From Lumbricus rubellus (Eukaryota; Annelida; Clitellata; Crassiclitellata; Lumbricidae), in NCBI GenBank assembly GCA_945859605.1, contig OX243814.1, forward strand, positions 38,819,377 to 38,883,376: a DNA stretch of 64,000 bases, read 5' to 3'. Made by a program: the position numbers and the translations under genes. The notes beneath the pieces were generated by a model. That model was not told where the DNA came from, made no database searches, and saw nothing but the letters and a program-made list of their open reading frames with translations. Every line of letters begins with the position of its first letter. The stretch's first letter is position 1. Shown in pieces: positions 35,997 through 47,200 of this stretch.

Positions 35997-37744
35997 TACA
36001 TGTACAACACTGGTGCATAGCTACCGTATATAGCCTATAATTATGCGTGACGTTTTCCATTGGCTTCCACTCAAGCAGCGATTTGAGTATACATGTAGTA
36101 TCTCTAGTTCTCTACTCTAGTCTGGCGCTGCAAGCTAGACTTTGCTCCTACATGTACTTACATGTACCATTGTACTCTTAATGTTCGCCATTTTTGCTCC
36201 CTTCGATTGACTAAACAAAGTCTGCTCTCAGACCCTTTTGCTCGTACTTTCACTATACAGAACTGTGCTTTCTCTGTGGTAGGACCCTCAACCTGGAATG
36301 GTCTTCCTTTGACACTTCGCTTCCTTTTCAAATATAAGCCTACAATTTGATATGGCGTGTTAATTGCAGACGATGCATTGGCAAATAGGCAAATAGGCTA
36401 AACTCATTCAACGCAGTAATAATTGCCTCAGAAAAATATTCCCTCAGAATATCCGCCATTATCAGCGCTATGCAAACATGAACTCCAATAAAGAAGTAGG
36501 ACCTACTCCGAAAGACGTAGTCTCTCACCTAGTAAACCAAAGGCTGATTTATGATAGACTACAGAGCGAAATTGAAATTGAAGAGAGGAAGTCCAGAAAG
36601 ACCAAGGGAGTTTTAGTTATTGGACTGTTGAAAGGCGCTACATTTCCCTAATGTTTCTGATGAGGGATATAATTTTGGACAATAAGTAGGCCTACACAGT
36701 AGCCTAGGCCTACATGTTTTCTCAAAGAATGGTTTTTCATTCAAATTGTCGTGACTGTATAAGAGTGAATAAAAACTCCAACAGCTCGTATCGAGGAGCA
36801 ATGTCAGTCTTTAGTGGTCATCACCCTAAGTGCTAAACTAAAGCCTCATGAGCAAAGCACAAAAGGCAAGCCAACCCGTGGCCCGCGGACCCATATCACG
36901 CTGAGCGAGGAAGACTATTTCGTCGACGGAGGAAATATTCTCTCCCTCGGAGACTTTATTTCAGAATTAGGCCTATTATGCTCTTCCGGACCAGACTGGT
37001 GGCGAATGTATTCTGGAACAGATCCGCCGCGGGATGAAAATCAGCTTTGAAATATAGTAGGCCTACTCTCCGGGTGAAGACTTTTAGGCACGTAATAGGC
37101 TATAGGCAAAGCAGTCAGTTGTCTCCGGCGCCACTCTCTAACAAATGATGAGTTTTAGCACCTATACATTTTTCACGCTTTTAGTCATTTCCCAAAAGTT
37201 GAATATTATCCTAGCTCGAATGAATCATTAAAATGAAATGATAAAATATACTAACTCAGCTGACTGAAAATACTCTAGCTGGTTCATCGTTGAGTTTTGA
37301 CGTGGGGCAAAATATTTAGTAGCCTAGGGATTATGCTTTGCCTGTGTCACCATTTGGGCTAGGTCCGGTGTCGCGGAAGTTTCTACCCCTTTAAATCTTT
37401 CCGGGGGGATGGAATATATCGGGTAGGGGGGGGTCTATAGAGTATCCGGGGATAAACCATTGTATCCCAAGTCTTGAGAATGAGTAGGCTACCATCGGCG
37501 TAGGACTTAATTGGTTTAGCTCTGGACAGAGACGGATCGAAGAAGCAATCGGGGCATGCCCCATTCAGAGATTTGCACAGGACACGCCCCCCCTCCATCA
37601 TGTTTCAACAAGCCTCGAATCATTGCAGTGAGAGAGAAAAAGTAGCGTGTGACTAAGAAAAGGGTTCATCAGATTTCTTCGGTGAAAGACCAACGAGAAT
37701 TTCGTTGACCCAATACAAAAATTGGTGCCCTTCAAAAATTTCTG

Positions 37745-37880
37745 TAGCCTATCAGCTCCTGGCTCTGTATTGAGTTTATCTCTGGGTTGGGTTCAGCTCT
37801 GGATTGAGACTTAGCTTTGGATTGGGGATTAGACCTGTAGGCCTAATGGCCTATTGAGGTTAACTCTATATTGGTTTAAC
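37745..37880. repeat. Minisatellite TTAGCTCTGGATTGGG, left part
   Basis: Imperfect tandem units of about 18-20 bp. They continue at 39695-39790 after the inserted transposon stack. Confidence 0.6.
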
Positions 37881-38026
37881 CAGGGCTTAAAGTGTGGCAG
37901 GACGGTCATGGACGGCGTCCTGGCACTTATTTTCAAATATATGTGCCGTCTTGCCACTTATTTACCAGGGGCGGATCCAGGATTTCTGGTTAGGGGGGGC
38001 GTAAATACCACCAATCCAATCCCGCA

Positions 38027-38045
38027 TATATATATATATATATAT
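38027..38045. repeat. (TA)n microsatellite
   Basis: About nine TA units. Confidence 0.9.
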
Positions 38046-38150
38046 GAAATTAGATCACGCAAAACTATAGGCCTAATGATCCTTTTTTATAGAAAATGTT
38101 ATGGAACTATAAAAAAAAATATATAGTTTCTCATATAAAACCACTGGTCT

Positions 38151-38457
38151 CATAGGCGTACGAGGCGGGGGTGCAGGGGGGGGGCAATTGCCCCCCCAAA
38201 TTCGGGCAAGTTTGATGTTTTTTTCGGGCAAAACAGACCCAAACGACAAAAAAAAAGGGTCGTCAAGTTTTGGGCGAGTCTGGTTTTTCGGGCAAAAATA
38301 GTCGCGGACGACTAAAAAAAAAAAAAAAAAAAGGTCGTCAAGTTTTGGGCAAGTCTGGTTTTTCGGGCAAAAATAGTCGCTTTTTGGCCGGAAAAATTTT
38401 TCGGGCAGAAGTTCAATCTTTGCCCCCCCCACTTCTGAAACCTCCCGTACGCCTATG
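38151..38457. mobile_element. hAT-type MITE, CATAGGCGTA family (copy 2)
   Basis: TIR CATAGGCGTACG and complement with a perfect 8-bp target duplication ACTGGTCT. The interior has runs of A followed by GGTCGTCAAGTTTTGGGC, as in 34074-34405. Confidence 0.85.
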
Positions 38458-38729
38458 ACTGGTCTCCACTGAAGAAGGTTAACAGTGAAACGATTATAAA
38501 TCAGTTATCGGTTTTGATCATGCAACCCTTGATAAAAAAAGAAATAATTAAGTGTCACACGCCAGTGGATTAAGCAGTGTCATTCTCCTTGGATGCTTTC
38601 TGGCGTAGGCATTGATAACGTCATCAATGTCTAACTTGATGTCCTTGTCACAATGTGGATGCGCCTCATCCATGGACCGCACGCCACTGAGCGTTAAGAG
38701 AATGATTATATGAGTACTATTGAGTAGGC

Positions 38730-39092
38730 CAGTGCTTAAAGCGTAAAAAAGAAGTGCCAGGACGCTGTATTGCAATTGGTCGTCAATGGCGGCGCGAAGT
38801 TGCGAGTGCCGAAGGCACGAAGCCCGTTCCGACTAGGGGGTCTGGGGGAGCGTTGTAAGCTCCCCCAGCGGGGTGTGGGGCGGAGCCCCAGCGACCAGCG
38901 CATTTTTGGCTGTGTCGACCTCAAATGGAGCCATTTTTAGGCAGTCATGGCCGGTCGTCCGTAACTGCATGGACGCCGTCTATGCAGTCATGGACGACCG
39001 TGCTGGCCAAATAAGTCATAGGACGGCGTCCTGCCTCAAAAATAAGTGCCAGGACGCCGTCCATGACCGTCCCTGCCACACTTTAAACCCTG
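38730..39092. mobile_element. hAT-type MITE, CAGTGCTTAAAG family, in reverse inside the stack
   Basis: TIRs CAGTGCTTAAAG and CTTTAAACCCTG with a perfect 8-bp target duplication GAGTAGGC. Same family as the outer element 37881-39694, opposite orientation. Confidence 0.85.
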
Positions 39093-39694
39093 GAGTAGGC
39101 CTAGTTCTATATCCTTGATTTGCTTTTGTCCATAATATCGGCAGCTGAACGCTTTCGGCAGCTATAATCAGCACGACGAATTTCAAAATTATATTGATAA
39201 TCATATGCCATCTTTTGAGATTTACGCCTAAGATAGGCTTATGTCTTACCAACGGCAGTCGGCTTATTCGCGAATGATAAAAGTGCTTATTTAAGCCGTT
39301 TTGATGGCGGACCACTCGACATATTTTTGAATTGACCAATTTCTATTTACGTAAATTTTGTCTGTACATGAACTTTGTGAATGACGTAACGGCAAAAGTC
39401 ATTGGTCACGTGCCATGGGCAACGTCTGCTAGCAACTCAGGTAAGTAGGTAAGAGAGCTCCGGTAAGAGAGCTCCATTCTGACCGGTCCAGCTACTTCAA
39501 GCATCCTATTCCCAAATTGCAATTATACTAGTTTTAGGTCAGTTCGGCAGGTTTAGGGGGGCGTACGCCGGCTCCGCCCCCTCTAAATCCGCGCCTGTTT
39601 ACCCAGCACACCTCAAAATGCAAGGGTCGTCCTGGCACTTTTTTTGGAAAGGTAAGGGGCGTATTGGCACTTCGCTTTTGCACTTTTAGCACTG

Positions 39695-39790
39695 GGTTTA
39701 GCTCTGGATCGGGATTTAGCTCTGAATTAAGGTGTAGCTCTGGAGATTGGTTTTGCACTGGATTGGCGGTTTATCTCTAAATTGAAGCTC
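39695..39790. repeat. Minisatellite TTAGCTCTGGATTGGG, right part
   Basis: Continuation of the array interrupted at 37880. Confidence 0.6.
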
Positions 39791-40966
39791 AATTTGTAAA
39801 GACCTTGCAAGCGTTCAGCTTTGAGTTTTTTTCATAAGAAAAATAATGTAGGCTACTAGATGGATCATGGTTTCTAAACCCCGATGAAACCTTAACAATA
39901 ATTATTCGTGGCTCATTAATTATGCTTAACTTGGCACCGATATTTGACATCGCCAAGCTAATAGACCAAGTAACAAGTTGATAACCAGGCAGTCAATCGC
40001 AATTTTTATTTGTTCAGTAGCCTAGAGTAGGCCTACAGTTTGAAAGAAGACCGGATGATAAAATCATTGCTTAGTCATAGCAGCCATGAAGACGACAGTA
40101 GGCCTACTGTTGCCAGCAGGCTTTCAATGTCTTTTTAATGTTCAACTGTGTGGTGAGAGGTTAATTTATTCGGGCCCCTTTATCATGATGTTAACTCAAG
40201 TAATTCGAGGTAACTCCCCAGGTGGACCCAGTTGTTTACAAAGTACTGTAAAAAATTAGATTAGGCCCTAAAACAGAATTGTGCAATAGATGTGTCATTG
40301 AGTCATAAGGTTATTGGCGTCAGAAGTTTTCCCACATAGGCCTAGGAATTTTCCAATGTTTTCAGCTGCTGTGCCAAATGCAAAATGGGGCATTTACAAG
40401 CTGAGCCAATAGGCCACTTTGTAGACTACATGCATGCAAGCCTCGTAACTATTTTATTTAAGGAAAGCAACACTGATCAGACAGCATGGTGTTCACAATT
40501 ATTTTTAATGTAATTGTCTCTTATCATGTCACGCCTATTATTATTATATTCAACCACTACCATCTCCTTGTATTCTGCCAAGCAGCATAAATTATAGATT
40601 ACAGTCTAATACAACTATTACCACAACTACTACTTGGTCCTGAGAGCGGGAGGAATTTTTTACTCTTGTCATGTCTCTTGTTTCCTGATGTCCTTTTTAG
40701 TACCCTATGTACATGCATCATCGGTTTCTTAAATCTAATTCTACAATATTATTGGCCAGTGAGTGAATATCATTGCTAATAATTATATAACAATATGCAA
40801 TTTAGGCCCTACATGGAAAAACATTCTGCAGGCTAACCTGTCCTTACAGTTTTTCTGGGTAATGTCATTCCTGTGGGAAACGCCTCCCCCAGAAATGCCA
40901 AGGTTAAACACTGTACGATTAGGGCTCACGGTTTGAAGAGAAGGCACAAAATAAGGCACATTTTAT

Positions 40967-41163
40967 GGGGTACTGTGGTGCAGTGGGCATGTTCGTTGTA
41001 GGCTCGAATCCACTTCAAGCCGCCGTTTAGGGACATTGAGTATGCCCTTCACTCGCAATTGCTTGGGTGTTTTGGCGTGAAACTCCGATGCAGTGTCCAC
41101 GCTGTGGTCGGTAGCGTCTCTCAGTAGAGAGCCTGACATGGCGCTATAGAACTGAAGAAATAA
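40967..41163 (+). mobile_element. tRNA-derived SINE (copy 1)
   Basis: TGTGGTGCAGTGG (A box) and GGCTCGAATCC (B box) at the head, a family body with CCGATGCAGTGTCCACGCTG, and the tail GGCGCTATAGAACTG followed by AAATAAATAAG. Confidence 0.75.
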
Positions 41164-41318
41164 ATAAGTAAATCAATTAAATACTATAACTCTGTTAACA
41201 TCATCATGGATAAATTTAGAGATGAACTCAATGGAAAAACCGAAGAATAATAGTTCTTTTCAAAGAGTACCGGTAGTTTTTTTTATAATCATAGAGTTAG
41301 AAGTTCCATACAATAATA

Positions 41319-42532
41319 TAGGGTGACACAAAAGTTCGTTCACCGTTTTCAAAATGCGATATCTCAGTAACGGTTTCATATTTCTTTTTAATATTTGGTC
41401 AGTGTATGCATCAGTCAAATGAAAGATATTGGTACAAATTTGATTATGATCCGATCCGTTTTCGCCATTATTTATAAAAAAATGTAAAGACGACCAGTTT
41501 TTGCGGAAAAACTGCGTTCATCAAATTTACACATGTAGTAAAGAACATGTGTATACGCCTAGCCTCGTATACAAGCATGACAAGACACTTTTGTTACCTA
41601 TATAGGACATACACAGACGTAGGTTATTAGCGTACAGTATCTCCTTTCTGCTTAATGACGGCACTGACTATAATATCCAGCATAGAAAGAGTAAGCCTAC
41701 GTTTCGCCTGCTCCAAAGATGAAGTTTAGGCCTTCGATGATGGTTTGTGGTGAGATGACTGCCAGGGGTCTCACTAAACTTCAATTTGTGCCAAATGGTA
41801 CCAGACTGAACTCGCAGTACTACATACATCACCAACATTCTCGAGCAGATCGTGAAGCGAGCGTTCGAGAGAGAAAATGACAACGGCAGTGTCATGCAAC
41901 GAAAGTTGTTGGTTGAGCAGGATGGCGCACGCTGTCTATAGGCTACATCAGCTGTGACGATAAAGTGGCTAGACGACAACCTTCCGTCACACATAAAGCC
42001 GAAGGATTGGCCACCCAACTCTCCGGACCTCTCTCCTATTGAGAACTTGTGGAGTATTTTATCTCTCAGCGTTTATAAAGATCCTGAGCCAAGGAACGTT
42101 GATCAGCTCAAACGTCGCCTCCAACGAGCGTGGAGATCGATAGCAGTTGGGACACTACAGACGCTGATCCAGTCTATGCCGGATAGAGTCAGTGCTGTCA
42201 TTAAGCAGAAAGGAGATACTTACGCTAATAACCTACGTCTGCATGTCCTAGGTAACAACAGTGTCTTGCCACGCTTGTGTACTAGGGTAGGCGTAACGCA
42301 ATGTCATTTTCTTTATTGCGTTAGTTCGATGAACGCAGTTTTTACGCAAAAACTGGTCGTCTTTACATTTTTTCATAAATAATGTCGAAAACGGACCGGA
42401 TCATAATAAAATTTGTACCAATATCTTTCATTTGACTGATGTATACACTGACCAAATATTATAAAGAAATATGAAACCGTTAGTGAGATATCGCATTTTG
42501 AAAACGGTGAACGAACTTTTGTGTCACCCTAT
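41319..42532 (+). mobile_element. Tc1/mariner-type transposon with TIRs of about 200 bp
   Basis: Ends TATAGGGTGACACAAAAG and complement. Inverted repeats run from 41321 to about 41523 and from about 42328 to 42530. The ends coincide with TA dinucleotides. Confidence 0.85.
41690..42260 (+). pseudogene. Broken Tc1/mariner transposase
   Basis: The plus strand reads, in more than one frame, MMVCGEMTARGLTKLQF, a second block LVEQDGA with a stop after ARCL, then WPPNSPDLSPIENLW, the DDE family signature holding the last acidic residue. At least one frameshift and one stop separate the blocks, and the N-terminal DNA-binding half is missing. Confidence 0.8.
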
Positions 42533-43829
42533 ATTACAAAACCCTTTTGCTTTTGTTTTCATGCGTCGGCGATTCAGCATGCGAATTTTCCATCGGCAAT
42601 TTTTTTCTGATTCATTTCCGGAACATATCTCTTTAAATAGAACCCCGCTGTTGCTGCTCCTGCTGTCAGTGCTGTTGGACTTCGGTTCATCGGTGAGGCC
42701 TACTTGGTTCTTGGTTTGTCTGAATTAGTCTAAGACTTAAGTCACGTGCTCCGTGTGGATATGGACGTGTGTTTTCAAGAGCGGCCGTGTACTGTAACAC
42801 GTGGCTTCGAGTTTTCTTATTCTTCAACAAAATGTATCGGGTGCGATTATGTCCCCCACCGTTGTCCGATTGAAAGCTTGCCAGATCATTCTGAGGTATT
42901 CGTGAACGGACCGAGAGAGCCCGAGATTCGAATCTCTCGAAAAAATAAGAGCGTACGGTTGTCCTAAATTTTTGCAATAATTGCATTATTAGGCGTTACT
43001 TGGAAACTGTTAGGTCTCGCAATGGGGAATTATGATGAAAGTACTCCATACTTACAAATTCGTCTCACTCTCCAGAGTCCCGAACACATTCAGCCGAGCA
43101 CTGACCATGTCTCGCACATAAACCAATGTGATAGGCTTGAAAACGAAAGTGAGTGTAAGCTTAGTCGGAACCATGGCAACCATATATCGCAAAACCCAAT
43201 TGTACTCGTAATCGTAGACTCGGAATTTCTATAGCCTCCACATTCCACAAAAGCCAAGTCGCGGAAACCAGCTTATCCACAGGTGCTCAATTAAAACAAA
43301 TTCGATAGGCATATCGGTCAAGATTCAGAGAGTCAGTCTGCACTCTACACTCACATTGTACTCGTTTTTAATGTTTATAGACTGCGTCACCTTATTGCTC
43401 ATTCTTCCATGAATTGATTGAGTGAATTAAATTCTTACTCGTAGGCCTAATCGCAGGCCTTAATCTCAAAATGTCTACAGCGCCAAAAACGCGGTAGACA
43501 AAATTCGCGGGAATATGCCTAGGCCTAGTTGCAGACTATTATACATGTAGTAGGCTATACGTGTTTACCGTTTTAGTGGGTGTCACGTCATTTATCCTAA
43601 GATCCCTGTGAATGGAAGGATCTTGGATGCAGGCCTAGTCTAGTAAAATTGTGCGCTTTCCTTTTGGTTAAAATGGCTATTCTTTATTCTTTCTTGCCGA
43701 CAATCTTCATCATTATAGCCTAATTGGACCAGCATGTCTCCAGTGGTTAAGGAAAAAGACAGTTCTTACACTGCTGCTACACATAATAGGCCTACTATAA
43801 TTAGTAGGCCTACCGACATAATTATAATC

Positions 43830-43862
43830 GCCACACTCTGGGAAACCCAGTGTGGCTTTTTT
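43830..43862 (+). other. GC-rich hairpin followed by T6
   Basis: GCCACACT and AGTGTGGC enclose a GGG/CCC stem with an AAA loop (a two-base bulge on one side), then TTTTTT. Resembles a Pol III-type stop or a chance hairpin. No gene is attached to it. Confidence 0.4.
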
Positions 43863-44224
43863 ACCATAAGGCTACCAATACATCTAAACACAGCCATTGA
43901 AAACCACGGGTTTACCCCGCGTAGTCTGGCCGAAAAAATCGACTAGTACGCTGAAAATGCACCGCGGTAGTTATAAATAACTTATATTTTGAATGGTTTT
44001 TTGTATATAACCCAGCGATGCTGTCGACTTATTGCTCATTCTTCTCCGAACATTTGAGCTTGTTCTCGTTCTTAGGCCTATTTAATGAAGCATCGCGCTG
44101 TGGCATTGTCGTATTGAGCGCCGTTGAATAAGCTGGTCTCCCTGACGTGACTTTTGTGGGTGCTGAGAAATTCTCGAAGATTTACATTACATTACATAGA
44201 TAGCGAGCAGAAGATACCTTCATC

Positions 44225-47200
44225 ATGCTTCAGATAGCGACGTGTTTCTTCGTGATGTTATGCATAGGTAAATATAATTCTACATTTAAACGCAAGAAGC
44301 GTTCTCACATCAGAATTAGCAGTTAAACAATAATATTCATATTAAGCCTAAGTCTGCGTTACAGTTCTATTGGCTTAAAAATTAAAAGCACAGGTCAATG
44401 GGTGTAGGTCTATTCTACCAAGCTAGGTCTACGGTCTTTACCGTTGTACGATCAAATTGAATTGTTGTTAGGGTAAAATAATCAACACTGCCAACAGCGA
44501 TATTGCGCATTTGCGCACATTTCTGAAGGATGGCTATCTTTCTTCAGAAATGAAATTTGATTTGTTTGTTTTGTTTTAGCTCTTTAGTGGTAGCCCTATG
44601 ACCGTCTAACTGTACTGCAATGCTCGCATCCATAGGGCTAAATAAATGTAGTGCTTGATCATACTAATTTTTTTATTTATGGCATATCAAAAGACATAAA
44701 ATCGGTGATAAGCCTAATTAATTCCTCTGCAGATTTTGTAAGGAGTTTCAAAAGATTTACCCTGTTTTAAACTTGGACTTAAGGTCTAGTAATATAGCTG
44801 TGGTCTGCATGTGAAGGTTTAAAATGCAAGTGTAGAGCTTCAGATTTAGTAGGCCTATTTGAATTTCTTTTCAGCTCGAGGTGAGCTGTTGCAATCACCA
44901 GAAGCTACCGAAGCTGCCGTTAGGGACGTCGTCACCCTAAAATGCCGAACAGACGCATCTGCTGAATGGCGCTTCAAAAAAGCTAATGAACCTACAGCCC
45001 CGTTTGAAATCATCTATAAACGGGGAACGATTATGGGCAAATTCATGGAAAGGTTCAGCGTCGTTTTAAATGCAACTACTGGCCAGTGCGATCTGATCAT
45101 AAGAGATGTTCGACTCGATGACGCCGGAAGATACACGTGTGTCGACAGAGACGCAGAATTACTCGTGTTTGGTAAGCACCCGAAATGAAATAACGTCGGT
45201 GCCATTTTAGCCGATTTTATAGTTGTTAGGTTTGGTCAGTGTGATGAAATAAAATTTTGAGGTATATTCAAACTTGACTGCAAAGAAATTCCGTAAGTAG
45301 GCCTACATGTAGGCCTACCGTGTTGAATCAGTCGCAATGCTGAGGTTGACTAGTTTGCTCATCACTAAAAATAAAGACACGACTAAAAGAAAAACAATTA
45401 GAATTAAGGCCGGGGTCGTTGACGCAAGGTCCTGTAGTAGGGGAGTCCTGTTCTGAAAATCATCGGGGAGCACTGGTCCCATGGTTCTTGCATCGCTTTA
45501 TTTCAGGCGTATACGGGACGGATAACAGGCATTGATCTGATCAACTACTGATTTATTTATTTTTATTGGGGGACAGTTAGCTTGGTATGTATTTTAAGTT
45601 AATTTGTTTTTCTATTAAGTTTAAACTTTCTGTAAAATCTACGAAGTCATGATGTTTATGATTTATTTAGCCTACATGTAATTTTTACAAGGTAAAATGT
45701 TTCTATTGGTGTAGCCTATAATTGCTACCAGCGTTAATAATTAATTGGTAAACTAAGCTTATATCACACGTTCATTGAATTATTATTTGTTTATATAGAC
45801 AAATATCCTTCGAACGAGCATTGCACAACGACCTCAGCACCAAATGGCAACCAAAACGACTGCGGCTTAGAATTACTGACGTTGTCGTGTGACCTGAGTT
45901 ACCGAGCAAATCAGTCGTTTAGGCCAACATTGGAATGGTTGGAAGGAAACAGTACGATCCGTACAACCATTGTTAAGACCAACACAGATGGATCCATTAC
46001 GTCGTCCATTCCACTGCAGAAAGGTCAACTTGAAACGGCAAAGTTCACCTGTCGCGTCCGATACTCTGGCCCATTGACGACTTCTCGTTTTTCATGGTCG
46101 CCAACGATGAATATCACGCGTAAGTAATTATCCATTTCTATGGTTTTGCATGGTTAAGTGTTTATTATGTATTATTTACACTTGTTAGCCTAATGTGACA
46201 TAAATTGCGTTGGCAAAAGCAAGGCAACACAGTGTCACGTAGACTTATATCTTTTAGATATAATTTTTTGCTTGAGCATAATATTGTTTGATAACTCTTT
46301 TCGCGGAAATTACTGCCTTTAGGCTATAGGCCTACAGAATCGTTCAAACTTTCAGGCGAATTATTATCCTGTCCATACAAATTTTATTACGGTACCCGAT
46401 ATTCACAATCTTAACGCCTACAAAGCTCTTGAAAGTTTTTTGACAGCTGTAGGCCTACTTATAGGTCATAAATGTTCGACATGATTTCCTTGATTGGCCG
46501 AATAAGAACTAAGTTTTCTTTTCACCCAGAATTATGATGAACGTTTATAAAGTGAATTGGAGCTATTGCGAAAGTGAATAGTCCTACGATCTCCTATTCG
46601 GCTTTGTGTAAAGAATAACACTTGTTGATAATAAATATAAAAGAATTTTGTTTAACCCTTTAATGCCGAAGTGGTTGTAAATGGCATGGGAAATCCTATA
46701 CCTTCCGGCATTAAAGGGTTAAAGCCTCTGTCTATCTAAAAGCTAAGCCTGCTTGTAATCATGTCTTAAATCATACGAACCGCTAAACAGCGCATGTTTT
46801 CTTATTGAAATTGCTAGCAATGGAAAAGGCAAACAGCATGTCGTATGGAGGATGTGACAATCAAACTATAGACTGTTCCGAGGGAAAGAATCCTCATTGT
46901 CAATACACATGGAAGGATGAGAATGGCACTGAGGTCTCCAGCAGTTCGTCAATGGAGATGGCGGGCAAACCGAATGGAAACTACACGTGCTTAGCTATAT
47001 GCAAAGTCCACCAGGCTTCATGTTCCCACGTAGCTAAGCTATTCATCTACAGATGCGACGACAGCAACAGTAAGTATTCAGACCCATGCTTATTATAGAT
47101 CCTATAGGCTATTTCATAAGCTAATTTATAAAAAAATACTTGACATGACATGTATCCCTAATGGGGCCTATATGGACCTGGCATTATGATAGCATAATCA

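Larger units (their letters stand above)
33500..36350 (+). pseudogene. CR1-like LINE reverse-transcriptase fragment, split by insertions
   Basis: Pieces at about 33510-33689 (WISSNRLRFNLFKTLLIWLGT, D-L-G-V-x-L-D), 34056-34073, 34406-34620 (YYQLRQLRTVAHPL) and 36040-36350 (HWLPLKQRF; FSVVGPSTWNGLPLTLR) read in order as the 3' half of a non-LTR reverse transcriptase. The gaps are filled by a hAT MITE (33690-34047), a second MITE (34074-34405) and foldback element C (34827-35996). All frames are broken. Confidence 0.75.
37966..39597. mobile_element. DNA transposon with CAGGGGCGGATCC end, nested insert
   Basis: Left end CAGGGGCGGATCCAGG, right end AAATCCGCGCCTG, flanked by TTTAC on both sides. 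It carries two further MITEs. On minus, 38560-38700 reads DKDIKLDIDDVINAYARKH, possibly the C-terminus of a decayed transposase. Confidence 0.65.
37881..39694. mobile_element. hAT-type element, CAGGGCTTAAAG family, interrupted by an insert
   Basis: Ends CAGGGCTTAAAG and CTTTTAGCACTG with target duplication GGTTTAAC/GGTTTAGC (7 of 8). Its own sequence (37881-37965 and 39598-39694) matches the element at 530-704; the rest is the nested insert. Confidence 0.75.
30111..44224. other. Divergent spacer between gene 2 and gene 3, packed with mobile DNA
   Basis: Holds the fragmented LINE with its insertions (33500-36350), the nested stack at 37745-39790, a SINE (40967-41163) and a Tc1/mariner element (41319-42532). 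From 30111 to 33480 I see no gene apart from the weak signal-exon candidate. 36360-37740 and 42540-44220 show no recognisable coding sequence. Regulatory sites for the two divergent genes would lie here but are not visible by eye. Confidence 0.5.

Noticed and set aside
36814..37050. Plus open frame with acidic, exon-like composition (LSEEDYFVDGG)
   Set aside because: It contains the common TAGGCCTA word, has no convincing splice sites on both sides and matches no domain I recognise.
42687..42986. Overlapping open frames on both strands after the Tc1/mariner element
   Set aside because: No domain, no splice context and comparable frames on both strands, so probably chance.
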